Shown piece by piece: positions 35,533 through 44,007 of a stretch of 64,000 bases of DNA. The notes beneath the pieces were generated by a model that saw nothing but the letters and a program-made list of their open reading frames with translations, ran no database searches and was not told the origin of the DNA. The DNA is from Sungkyunkwania multivorans (GTDB taxonomy: Bacteria; Bacteroidota; Bacteroidia; Flavobacteriales; Flavobacteriaceae). The position numbers and the translations under genes were made by a program. Positions within the stretch are counted from its first letter, which is position 1; each line of letters begins with the position of its first letter. The stretch is from contig NZ_JBHTJH010000004.1 of the NCBI RefSeq assembly GCF_042675645.1, positions 992,001-1,056,000 of the forward strand, given 5' to 3'.

Positions 35533-36933
35533 ATGAAAAAAACTCTCAAATTTACAAACCTATTCATGTTAGCACTTTCGCTAATAATTTTTAGCTGTAG
35601 CGATGATGACAGTGTAGAAATCACGCTTGAAGACTTGACCGTTACCATTGACGAAAATCCTATTAGCGGTCAAATCATAGGAACTATTGAGGTCATGGGG
35701 ACATCTAGTCCGGACTTTAGCATTTCTAGCCAAACACCAAACGGAGCCTTAGCTATTGATAATAGTTCTGGTGAACTAACTGTTGCAGACGCTGCATTAT
35801 TCGATTTTGAAACAAATCCTGTAATAACTGCAACAGTTTCTGCTGTTGGAGCCGCAAATTCGGCAACCGTAACTATTAATCTTACCAATGTAGAGGTCAC
35901 TGTACAGGATTTAACTGTTACCATCGATGAAAATCCAACAACTGGTCAAGTACTAGGTTTGGTACAATCTAGTGGAGGAGTTGATTCAAATTTTAGTGTT
36001 GTATCTCAAACTCCTTTTGGCGCCCTAAGTATAGATATGACCACAGGCGAGTTAACTGTTGCCGATGCCGCCTTATTCGATTTTGAAACAAACCCAATAA
36101 TAACAGCATCAATTTCTGACAGTGAGTCGGCAAATCCAGCAACCGTAACTATTAATCTTACAAATATTAATGAAGTCGTATTTCAAACTTTTGATGAAAG
36201 CATAGACGAGAATCCTACAAATGGTCAAGTTATTGGTACCGTGCAAAGTAACGCCACTGGTAACCCCAATTATAGTATTGTATCGCAAACTCCAGCTGGT
36301 GCTATTGCCATAGACCCTAATACTGGCGTAGTTACTGTTGCTGATGCATCTTTATTTGATTATGAAATAAATCAAGGTGTAGATGCTGTAATATCAGCTG
36401 ATGATGCAGACGACTCATCTGATTTTGAAATACAAATTGATAATGTTAATGAAATAGGGGATTTCAATCATGGGGGTATAATATTCTGGATAGATCCTAC
36501 GAGCAATAATAGTGAAGGTTTAGTTATCTCTCTTTATAATCAAGCAGGAGGTGTTCCTTGGGGTTGCCTAGGAGTTACAACAGGAGCAACAGGAACCGCA
36601 ATAGGAACTGGCGAAACAAATACAAATGCTATTATGAATTCAACATGTGCTTCAGGAAGTGCTGCGGAAATTGCCTATAATTTAAATGAAAACGGATTTG
36701 ATGATTGGTTTTTGCCAAGTATGGACGAATGGAATGAGTTTTACTCAAACTTATCTATACTTGGTAATGCCATATTAGCAAATGGAGGAGATGTTATTTC
36801 AAATTCCTATTGGAGTTCAACTGAAGTTGATAGTAATAATGCGATTTGGTATAATGTAACTCAAAGTGTTAGTCTCCCAAAAGATAATACAATATTGGGT
36901 GTAAGAGCCGTACGAGCTTGGACCGATTTTTAA
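35533..36933 (+). CDS. cadherin-like repeat lipoprotein with DUF1566 (Lcl-like) domain
   Basis: A 466-residue surface or outer-membrane lipoprotein: SPII signal LIIFSCSDDD (Cys22), three tandem cadherin-like repeats of about 93 residues (31-120, 121-213, 214-307; each with TIDENP or SIDENP, SxxTPxGAxxID and LTVADAxLFDFE/YE), then a DUF1566/Lcl-type domain (about 310-466; GGIIFWID, WFLPSMDEWNEFY, YWSSTE, VRAVRAW). Repeats one and two are close even at DNA level, for example GCAACCGTAACTATTAATCT in both, showing recent internal duplication. It is divergent from the propeller-LytTR regulator with candidate operator repeats between them, so it is probably that regulator's target. AT-rich. Confidence 0.85.
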   Translation: MKKTLKFTNLFMLALSLIIFSCSDDDSVEITLEDLTVTIDENPISGQIIGTIEVMGTSSPDFSISSQTPNGALAIDNSSGELTVADAALFDFETNPVITATVSAVGAANSATVTINLTNVEVTVQDLTVTIDENPTTGQVLGLVQSSGGVDSNFSVVSQTPFGALSIDMTTGELTVADAALFDFETNPIITASISDSESANPATVTINLTNINEVVFQTFDESIDENPTNGQVIGTVQSNATGNPNYSIVSQTPAGAIAIDPNTGVVTVADASLFDYEINQGVDAVISADDADDSSDFEIQIDNVNEIGDFNHGGIIFWIDPTSNNSEGLVISLYNQAGGVPWGCLGVTTGATGTAIGTGETNTNAIMNSTCASGSAAEIAYNLNENGFDDWFLPSMDEWNEFYSNLSILGNAILANGGDVISNSYWSSTEVDSNNAIWYNVTQSVSLPKDNTILGVRAVRAWTDF

Positions 36934-36940
36934 ACACCAA

Positions 36941-36982
36941 AAAAGAGCTGCTTATGAATTACAATTCGTGAGTGGCTCTTTT
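36941..36982 (+). terminator. probable rho-independent terminator
   Basis: AAAAGAGC at 36941-36948 pairs with GCTCTTTT at 36975-36982, and the interior (TATGAATT with AATTCGTG) extends the stem. The T run is short. It lies just after the DUF1566 lipoprotein stop. Confidence 0.5.
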
Positions 36983-36996
36983 ACAACCAAGTTGTG

Positions 36997-37221
36997 ATGG
37001 AGAACATTGGGTCAAAACTACGAAAAGGCGGTCTTCTACTTGCTGCTATGGGAATAATATCATTTGTTCTCTCTATTTTCAATTATAATCTACGGTTGCT
37101 GGCCTGGATAGATAATTGGGGAAATACCACGGGCTGGATAATTCGTATTGTTTTGATCATTGGAGGTGGTGCTCTTTTCATTCTTTTCGGTAGAGAAGAG
37201 GAGAAAGAAGATGAGGCCTAA
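36997..37221 (+). CDS. small two-helix membrane protein
   Basis: A 74-residue protein with two predicted membrane helices (about 12-31 and 46-66) and a charged C-terminus (GREEEKEDEA). The family is not recognised; similar short proteins with a W-I-D-N-W-G loop occur in Bacteroidota without function. A GTG at 36994 would add one residue. It begins 15 bases after the preceding terminator and 22 bases before the next gene, with which it may be co-transcribed. Confidence 0.6.
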   Translation: MENIGSKLRKGGLLLAAMGIISFVLSIFNYNLRLLAWIDNWGNTTGWIIRIVLIIGGGALFILFGREEEKEDEA

Positions 37222-37243
37222 AAAACGATAAAATTCTTGTAAA

Positions 37244-37639
37244 ATGATGACTATGGAAAATTTGATCGAAGTAAGGAATGACTATAACACGCTAGATAAG
37301 TTACACAGCCGACTTAAAAAAGAGACCAACTATGAATGTTCTAAGACCTACGATTCTTGGGAATTAAGAACAGACCCTAACGGACATATGTCACAATGCC
37401 TAGTTCTTAAGAAAAGCGGCATGCATGCGGTCAAGGCTTATTTTATAGATGAGCACACCCTTAAAATAAACTATATCATACCCAACAAAGTATTACATGC
37501 TTACTTTGGTAAAAGTGTAAAGGCCAGGCGAGATATTATTGAAATAATTACAGGGGCAATCAAACAAGCGATACTGTCAGACTCGCAGAAAAAAGCTTTT
37601 GAGGAATTAGAGAATACTATTCGAAAAGCATCATCTTAA
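37244..37639 (+). CDS. hypothetical cytoplasmic protein
   Basis: A 131-residue soluble protein with mixed helix and strand pattern and no signal peptide. Features are a charged helical start (LHSRLKKETNYECSKTYDSWELRTDPNGH), a central beta segment (QCLVLKKSGMHAVKAYFIDEHTLKINYIIP) and a helical end. No family recognised. Two starts (37244, 37247) are adjacent. It follows the two-helix membrane protein by 22 bases and is convergent with the heptaheme cytochrome gene. Confidence 0.6.
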   Translation: MMTMENLIEVRNDYNTLDKLHSRLKKETNYECSKTYDSWELRTDPNGHMSQCLVLKKSGMHAVKAYFIDEHTLKINYIIPNKVLHAYFGKSVKARRDIIEIITGAIKQAILSDSQKKAFEELENTIRKASS

Positions 37640-37756
37640 AAGCGATCTATGACCGTATTTCCGTCTAAATAGCATTTGATCATTTGGACCAAAATGTATG
37701 ATGAAACGTTTTCGGACAGTATTGATGGCAATGTTCCTTTTTGGATGTGGAGCCGT

Positions 37757-38977
37757 CTATGGAAGTTCATTGCCATAGATTCCAATTTTGTGCGTTCTTA
37801 CTTTAATTGAATCCGAATGGTCGTTTGAATTTAGCCCATTAAAAGTTATGGCAGATGTAGTTAAAAGCGGCATGTGACAGCTAATACAATCAAGTTTCTC
37901 TTGATGCTCCAAAGAAAATGAATGATTGCCAGCATCTTGATGACACCCTATGCATTTCTGAGAAAATGTTGCTGATTGCTGTCTTTCATTTTTATGCGGA
38001 TCGTGACAAGTGGTACAGTTCAAACTTTCAGATCTTTTAAAACACTTGCTCATGGTAAGCAAGCCATATTGGTTTCCATGAACATCCAGTTTGGTCGTAT
38101 CTATCGGCATATAATTAGGTATTCTAAAACTATCAAGCTTATCACCGGTCTTAAACGTGAATGGCATTTTTAAGGGTCTTCCCAAACCTGAATGACAGCG
38201 TGCGCAGGCATCTAGCTGCTGTTGTCGTGTCAGTGTTTTAATGTCCAAGATATGCTGTGCCATTTTTAATTCGGGATCATTGATATGAGCATTTACATGC
38301 TTTAAGGACGGTCCATGACAACTTTCACAATCCACACCGAATATCATTTCTTTCTTTACAAACATATTGCTGTTAAAATCGGTCGGTAAATGATTTCTGG
38401 CAAAGGTCGTATGGCATTCTAGACAATTAGGAATTACCGCGCGATCAAAGTGGATGCGATCATTTGAATAACCTGGGCTATGAATCCATTTGTTGCTTTT
38501 ATTTAAATAGGAGACCGGTAATTGGTACAATCTATTGTCGTTCCAATAAAGAAAGGTTTGCCCTTTGGTCCCCGAACCAATGATAATATCAAAGGGTTCT
38601 TTCCTAACAAATCTCTCATCCTTAAAAGCAGCCTGATAAAGCTGGTCCTCATCTATCATCTTAAAAACGATATGCTCATTCAACTTTAAGATGTTATGTA
38701 CTTTGAAATCACCAACAACGTTGTCATCACTTACCAACTGGGAAGTGTTGTAATGTGGTGTTTTTAAGTGTTCATTGTAGATGTTCTCATGGCAGGCTAT
38801 ACACCTTTGCGAACCCGCATATTTAGAACCATCATAGGCTGTAGCGACAGGCGCTATGGAAATCATGGTATCTTTAACACCCGAATTACATCTTACAAAG
38901 AATAGCAAAAAGAACAATGACCCAAAGAATAATATACTGAAGGACCTTCTCGAACAATTATGCATTCTAAAGAACAT
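37757..38977 (-). CDS. exported heptaheme c-type cytochrome
   Basis: A 406-residue protein with an SPII-like signal (FFLLFFVRCNSG) and seven CxxCH heme sites: CIACH, CLECH, CESCH, CARCH, CTTCH, CIGCH and CISCH. Distal histidines are plentiful (HLKTPHYN, HGPSLKHVNAH, DPHKNER, HQEKLDC). The pattern resembles the cytochrome c554/NrfA-like multiheme family used in nitrogen or sulfur redox or as an electron conduit; it lacks the CxxCK site of NrfA. It probably transfers electrons at the outer side of the cell envelope. No maturation or quinol partner gene is nearby, so the electron donor is unknown. Confidence 0.85.
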   Translation of the reverse strand: MFFRMHNCSRRSFSILFFGSLFFLLFFVRCNSGVKDTMISIAPVATAYDGSKYAGSQRCIACHENIYNEHLKTPHYNTSQLVSDDNVVGDFKVHNILKLNEHIVFKMIDEDQLYQAAFKDERFVRKEPFDIIIGSGTKGQTFLYWNDNRLYQLPVSYLNKSNKWIHSPGYSNDRIHFDRAVIPNCLECHTTFARNHLPTDFNSNMFVKKEMIFGVDCESCHGPSLKHVNAHINDPELKMAQHILDIKTLTRQQQLDACARCHSGLGRPLKMPFTFKTGDKLDSFRIPNYMPIDTTKLDVHGNQYGLLTMSKCFKRSESLNCTTCHDPHKNERQQSATFSQKCIGCHQDAGNHSFSLEHQEKLDCISCHMPLLTTSAITFNGLNSNDHSDSIKVRTHKIGIYGNELP

Positions 38978-39485
38978 TCGTTTTAGTATTGTTTATGTTT
39001 CCGCTGAAGATAGATCTGTTGACATATCGAATTAAGATGCATAACGTTTTTCCTTGATTAAAAATCGATGATAGAGGGTACAAATTAATAAAAATAAGCT
39101 GGTGCCAACAGCGGTATCCGTGGTTTTACTCATAATAATGTATCACTATGATCACATGCTGGTGTGGCGTCTGTACAAACGGTAACGGTAAATGGGCAAT
39201 GATAACTACAGTAATCCTTATTCAATACCAAATAATATATACAGCAATGAAAATCTACAAACTTCAATCTTAAGATCTGGCACTTTCCATTTTGTGAATG
39301 TCTGTTTATCAATAATTTGTATATTTATACTGCCTTACAATAACAACTGATTCCTTTCGGCTGTAATAATAATAATCTAATTCACTTCTTACACTTTTGA
39401 CTGTGATAGCATTTGATATGTTCTGTAAACGTATCGAGTACTGTGACATTTTAATTCAAGTAACCAACCTTAAATTATTATTATT
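38978..39485. other. 508-base gap with one odd Cys-rich ORF
   Basis: The spacer between the divergent cytochrome and GH16 genes. Minus-strand 39130-39312 reads a 60-residue ORF from TTG ending with YCSYHCPFTVTVCTDATPAC and six more residues, which looks like a Cys/Thr-rich peptide tail but has no good start. The last 100 bases before 39486 are AT-rich and may hold the GH16 promoter; no clear motif was found. Confidence 0.3.
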
Positions 39486-40439
39486 ATGAAAAGATTATCT
39501 TTTATTGCGGTTGCACTTTGTTTCACATTTGCATCCTGCGAAAGCGAACTAACGGAACCGTTAGATGAAAAGAACATCACCATTGAAACACTTTCAGAAG
39601 AAATACCCGAGCCTGATATATCGGAGCCCGAGGTCGTAGCTGTACATGAGCGTTCTGCTAGGGTAGGTCCTTGGAGCGATATCATATCAGAAAATTTCAG
39701 CTCCAATTCTAATATAGACGATAATTGGATACGGACACATGGACGATATGATTACAATTCCGATCTGTGCTACTACGTACGATGGAGTCCTAGGCTGGAG
39801 ACCTTGGACGGTAGACAATGCCTGCGATTGGCGGCATGGAAAAACGGTAACACCTATCGATCCGGCCATGTGAAATCTAGAAAGAAATTCTATCCAAGGA
39901 GAAATGAAGACATCTGGGTGGGAGCAAGCATAAAGCTATTGGCGAAAGATGGCGCTGGTTATAAGGGATTCAACGACACCTATGGCGCATGGCCCGCATT
40001 TTGGACGGTGAACGAAGACCCGGGAGTTTGGCCTACACAAGGGGAGATCGATATGATGGAAGGATACTCGTTTGGTGGAAGTGCTCGTTTTGCCAGGAAT
40101 TTGTTCTATGGTACGCAAACAGGGAACAATCTATTGGATAATCGATTGGAAAGACGATATGAGGTCTCCGAAGGATGGCATACCTATTCGATGCTTTGGC
40201 GTAACAGAAATGGTGCCGTGGATTGCCACATATACCTAGATGGTCAATGGCTCGGTGTCTATTGGAGCGGCAGTGACAACGATTTGAATATGGAAGCCTT
40301 TAAAGATCATAACCTTATTCTCAACCTCAATATCGGGGATAAACACGGTATCTTCAACAACTCCCAGATCAATATATTCTCAACGATGAATATGTATGTC
40401 GATTGGGTAAGTGTGCGAAGAAGAGATAACAATTTGTAG
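39486..40439 (+). CDS. glycoside hydrolase family 16-type lipoprotein
   Basis: A 317-residue protein with an SPII signal (CFTFASCESE, Cys18), an acidic linker (about 20-60) and a GH16 beta-jelly-roll. The catalytic motif is E-I-D-M-M-E at 187-192, matching the GH16 ExDxxE signature; flanking aromatic and acidic residues (GAWPAFWTVNED, GWHTYSMLWRN) shape the substrate cleft. GH16 enzymes cut beta-1,3/1,4-linked galactans and glucans such as agar, porphyran, carrageenan and laminarin. The Arg-rich sequence and lack of a CBM do not reveal which. Surface-anchored through its lipid. Terminator at 40484-40518. Confidence 0.88.
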   Translation: MKRLSFIAVALCFTFASCESELTEPLDEKNITIETLSEEIPEPDISEPEVVAVHERSARVGPWSDIISENFSSNSNIDDNWIRTHGRYDYNSDLCYYVRWSPRLETLDGRQCLRLAAWKNGNTYRSGHVKSRKKFYPRRNEDIWVGASIKLLAKDGAGYKGFNDTYGAWPAFWTVNEDPGVWPTQGEIDMMEGYSFGGSARFARNLFYGTQTGNNLLDNRLERRYEVSEGWHTYSMLWRNRNGAVDCHIYLDGQWLGVYWSGSDNDLNMEAFKDHNLILNLNIGDKHGIFNNSQINIFSTMNMYVDWVSVRRRDNNL

Positions 40440-40771
40440 ATACGCCTACAAACTTCTATTTTTTTTGCTAACGAAGTTAAACTCCATAAAGGTTCTTAGA
40501 GCTTTTATGGGGTTTTTTATTCAAAGTATAGGAGGGAAGCACAACTTGCCTTTGCAAACTATGGGTGCCAGAATGACTACGATAGGCAGGCGAGGAGCAA
40601 CACCAAGCCTACGGTAGGAAGGCGTTCCAAAATGACCTATTCACAAATTAACATCTTGCTTCCCAATATGTTAAAGTCTTTTTTTCTTTAAATTTTACGG
40701 CTAATTGTTTATATTAACAGTACCAATAACACCAGGATTCGCAATTAAAGTTTCCTAATGCCTCATTGAAA
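40440..40771. other. 332-base gap after the GH16 gene
   Basis: Contains the GH16 terminator at 40484-40518. After it, a GC-richer stretch (about 40540-40640) has two partly repeated pieces, CCAGAATGAC and CCAAAATGAC, and GATAGGCAGGCGAGGAG; this looks like a degenerate dispersed repeat. The last 80 bases are AT-rich and probably carry the response regulator promoter, but no TAnnTTTG was confirmed. Confidence 0.35.
40484..40518 (+). terminator. rho-independent terminator of the GH16 gene
   Basis: CCATAAA at 40484-40490 pairs with TTTATGG at 40504-40510, followed by GGTTTTTT. It lies 44 bases after the stop. Confidence 0.7.
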
Positions 40772-41431
40772 ATGACCAATACAAAGCCAATTGACATCCT
40801 TGTCATTGATGACCACACCATGTTTGCAGATGGACTACGGTCTATTTTAAATTCCCATGACAATATAGGAACCCTAAAGAATGTTACCAGCGCCGAAGAA
40901 GGCTATGAACTGATCACCTCAGACTCATTTGCCTTGGTGATCACGGACATTGGCTTGCCAAAAATGAACGGGATCGAGTTGATCAAAAAGGTCAAAGCAC
41001 GCAACATACAGGTTCCGTTTTTGGTATTAAGCATGCATATTGGGCGAGAATTGGTAAAAGAAATCCTACATGTAGAAGCGGAAGGATATTTGTTGAAAAA
41101 AGCTGGCAAAGCCGAGTTGCTAAAGGCAGTAGATCAGATCGTCAATGGTGGTGTGTACTATGGGAATGAGATCTCCTCGATCATGGTGGATCTTATCAAC
41201 GACAAAAAACCGAATAAACTTAGGACCAATGTGGAATTGACGGCCAGAGAGCGAGAAATTCTGCAGCTGATCTGTCGCGAACTATCCAGTAAACAAATCG
41301 CCAATGAACTGAATATAGGAATTTGTACGGTAGAGACGCACCGCAGGAGTATGTTTCAAAAGACCAATTCGAAAAGTGTGATCGGACTTGTTCGTTATGC
41401 GGTAGAGAACAATCTCGCCATTTGGACATGA
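40772..41431 (+). CDS. NarL/FixJ-family response regulator
   Basis: A 219-residue regulator. The receiver domain (about 5-120) has acidic pocket DDH, phospho-acceptor Asp59 in LVITDIGLPKMNG and the Lys of LLKKAGK. The C-terminal LuxR-type HTH (about 150-212) reads LTAREREILQLICRELSSKQIANELNI...TVETHRRSMFQKT. ATG 40772 is preferred over a TTG two codons upstream. The cognate kinase of HisKA_3 type starts 46 bases downstream. The target regulon is unknown; the neighbouring GH16 and Trp-rich protein genes are candidates only by position. Confidence 0.9.
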   Translation: MTNTKPIDILVIDDHTMFADGLRSILNSHDNIGTLKNVTSAEEGYELITSDSFALVITDIGLPKMNGIELIKKVKARNIQVPFLVLSMHIGRELVKEILHVEAEGYLLKKAGKAELLKAVDQIVNGGVYYGNEISSIMVDLINDKKPNKLRTNVELTAREREILQLICRELSSKQIANELNIGICTVETHRRSMFQKTNSKSVIGLVRYAVENNLAIWT

Positions 41432-41477
41432 TCAGGTAAGTATTCATTCAATAGCATTCTTGTCTAAAACAACACCG

Positions 41478-43349
41478 ATGAAGTTAATATATCTTGCCCC
41501 TGTTTTTCTGTTGATAACTTCTGTTTCCTTTTCGCAGGTGTCCAATGATGAACTGACGAAGCTAAAACATACTGCCGATTCCCTATATGATTCCCAGGCC
41601 AGTTATCATTTATCGCTAAAGGTGTTCTTACAAATGGATTCTTTACTTAAAGATGACCGAAGTTCGGATCTCGCCTTTTACACCCGATCCAGAATTGCTA
41701 AAAATTACAATGCGGTCGATAATGCCGAAAGATCGATTGCCTATAGCATAGACAATGTATCGCGTTCCAAACAGGAAGGAAATTGGTATTACCAGACAGA
41801 TGCCTTGCTAAATTTGGTTGTCAGCCATACGCTAAAGCGTGAGTTCGATACCGCCTTGGAATATTATGAGCAAGCTGAGAAAATCATTAGCGAAAATAAT
41901 TCTCTCAGGCTAGAGATGGACGCGAAAAATGCATTGGCCTTTTTAAACATCGTCAATGGGGACACGGACGAAGCCATAGAAAATTATCAAAAAGCGCTAG
42001 AACTCGCCACCAAATTGAACGCCCACCGCCTTAAGAATAAGATCTATGGGAATTTGAGTTTCTGCTATATGCAAAAAAAGGAATACCAAAAGGCGATCGC
42101 CATAGGCAAGAGCGCCTTGGAGGAAAGTAGGAAGAATGGCTTTAACCCAAAATACGCTATCCCTAGCAATATAGGGGCAAACTATCAACTTCTTAAAGAA
42201 TACGATTCTGCCTTGCATTATTTCAAAATGTCCAGCCAGCTGGCTCGCATTTCGGGAGTGAAACTTCATATCGCCACCGCAGATTACGATATCGGGTCCT
42301 TTTATGCTGATAGGAAGAACTACAGACAGGCCATTACCTACTATTGGAGAAGCTACCAACTTTCTGACAGCATTAAAAGTTACCCAGCGATAGCACGAGC
42401 CAGTGAACAGTTATCAAAGTCCTATGAGCAACTGGGAGATCATCGAAACGCCTTGAAATTTTTAAAGAGACATCAGGTGATCAAAGACTCGTTGGCGGAA
42501 AGATCCAAGAAAAAGAAGTTGGAAGAATTTCAAACAAAGTATGAGACCAAAGAAAAGGAAGAGCAAATATTGATCCTCGATAGGGAGAACACCTTAAAGG
42601 CGGCGGTGATCAAACAAAAGGAATATCAGAGAAATATCTTGTGGGTCATATTTATAAGCATCATGCTACTTTTGAGCTTTGGGATGTGGGCCTGGCAACG
42701 AATGAACAAGAAAAAGCTATTGTCCAAACAAGAGAACCTGCGCTATAAGAGCATTATCGAAACAGAGCAAAGAGAACGCAAGCGGATCGCGCAAGATCTC
42801 CACGATAGCCTAGGGCAGACGATCTCTGCGATCAGGATGCAGGCGACGTTATTGCCAATATCCAAGGAACAGTCAGCACCGCATGAGAAATTGATAAAGC
42901 AAGTGGATCATGCCTATGACGAACTGCGAAATATTTCCCATAATATCATGCCCGATACCCTGATCAAACTCGGGTTGGTTCCCGCAATCCGGGAATTGAT
43001 CACAGAATTGACCGTAGCGAATGTGCTCACCATAGAATTACAAGCAGAGGAACCCGCTCGTGCGTTAAGTGAGGATCAGAGTGTGAACTTGTACAGGATC
43101 GTTCAAGAGCTGCTCTCAAATACGATCAAACACGCCCAGGCGACCTTGGTGAATGTGATATTAGAAAACAAGAACAAACATCTCGCCCTACGCATTACCG
43201 ACAACGGGAAAGGTATGGATGTAAAGAGGGTGGACCAGTCTAGAGGCATGGGGTGGAAGAACATCGTATCGAGAGTGATGTTGATCTCTGCTACGATGGA
43301 CGTGAAATCAAGACCCGGTCTTGGCACCACGGTCTCCATTCTTCTCTAA
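41478..43349 (+). CDS. TPR-containing NarX/DesK-type sensor histidine kinase
   Basis: A 623-residue kinase. A signal peptide (ending SVSFSQ) and periplasmic tetratricopeptide repeats (about 60-345; for example ALEYYEQAEKII, AIENYQKALELATKL, ALHYFKMSSQLARIS) lead to one membrane helix near 385-405 and the cytoplasmic HisKA_3 domain RERKRIAQDLHDSLGQTISAIRMQA with His442. The HATPase has NLYRIVQELLSNTIKHA and DNGKGMD, with a final GLGTTVSILL. This architecture is common in Bacteroidota, where the TPR region is presumed to sense periplasmic peptides or proteins. It is paired with the LuxR-type regulator just upstream. Confidence 0.9.
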   Translation: MKLIYLAPVFLLITSVSFSQVSNDELTKLKHTADSLYDSQASYHLSLKVFLQMDSLLKDDRSSDLAFYTRSRIAKNYNAVDNAERSIAYSIDNVSRSKQEGNWYYQTDALLNLVVSHTLKREFDTALEYYEQAEKIISENNSLRLEMDAKNALAFLNIVNGDTDEAIENYQKALELATKLNAHRLKNKIYGNLSFCYMQKKEYQKAIAIGKSALEESRKNGFNPKYAIPSNIGANYQLLKEYDSALHYFKMSSQLARISGVKLHIATADYDIGSFYADRKNYRQAITYYWRSYQLSDSIKSYPAIARASEQLSKSYEQLGDHRNALKFLKRHQVIKDSLAERSKKKKLEEFQTKYETKEKEEQILILDRENTLKAAVIKQKEYQRNILWVIFISIMLLLSFGMWAWQRMNKKKLLSKQENLRYKSIIETEQRERKRIAQDLHDSLGQTISAIRMQATLLPISKEQSAPHEKLIKQVDHAYDELRNISHNIMPDTLIKLGLVPAIRELITELTVANVLTIELQAEEPARALSEDQSVNLYRIVQELLSNTIKHAQATLVNVILENKNKHLALRITDNGKGMDVKRVDQSRGMGWKNIVSRVMLISATMDVKSRPGLGTTVSILL

Positions 43350-43491
43350 CGCTCATCTCATGGTAAACCATGAGGCACAATCATCATTTACCATGATTGA
43401 AAGGGAGGTTAAATTATGATATCTTGTATCAATGGCGGAAACCGAAAAGCCAATAACCAATAGAGTAGGTCAATACCAAATAACTATGCTT

Positions 43492-43836
43492 ATGAAAACA
43501 TCCGAAATCAAATTGTTTTGCCTTAGTATTCTTACGGTCCTTTTGAGTACCGCCAGTATTAACGCGAACGACCATGAACAGGTAGCGCAGCCCGAATCTT
43601 TGGACATGATCGCTGAGAAAGTGCCGCTAACCGCAGAGAACATCTTCCATCTAGATGTAGAAGTATATGACAATCTAGATGCTAAGACATTTACCGCAGC
43701 CCTCATGACCTTTTCTTGTTATCGATGGGTGTGGAAACGCGTATGGATATGGGATGGATGGCGTCCAAGACGTGTTTGGAAATGGGTCAGAGTACCTTGT
43801 GCAGAGGGCCCTGGGACCACCATTCCACCTCACTAG
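43492..43836 (+). CDS. small exported protein with Trp/Arg-rich Cys-bracketed segment
   Basis: A 114-residue protein with a signal peptide (CLSILTVLLSTASINA, cleavage near residue 26), an acidic middle part (about 27-70) and a striking C-terminal segment from Cys76 to Cys103 with seven Trp and eight Arg/Lys in 28 residues (core VWKRVWIWDGWRPRRVWKW). The acidic half plus a basic amphipathic half resembles a proform with a masked cationic peptide; the two Cys could form a loop. No family recognised. ATG 43492 is chosen because the signal peptide begins there; starts at 43486 and 43432 exist. It follows the LuxR-type two-component genes by about 140 bases. Confidence 0.6.
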   Translation: MKTSEIKLFCLSILTVLLSTASINANDHEQVAQPESLDMIAEKVPLTAENIFHLDVEVYDNLDAKTFTAALMTFSCYRWVWKRVWIWDGWRPRRVWKWVRVPCAEGPGTTIPPH

Positions 43837-44007
43837 GATAACAATGTAGACGAAAAATCCCTTATATATTGCTGATTCATTCGTTTACAAACTAGTTGAA
43901 AATAGTAGGGAGCGCCGTTTTATTGAAATGGCACTCCTTGAATTTTTTAATAGGATCATTCCTAAGCCAGAAAAATGAGGTTTCTGCACAGACCTTTGTC
44001 TATGGTC

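Noticed and set aside
40540..40640. GC-richer stretch with AGAATGAC/AAAATGAC pieces as a mobile element
   Set aside because: No clear termini and only one degenerate copy; left as unexplained spacer.
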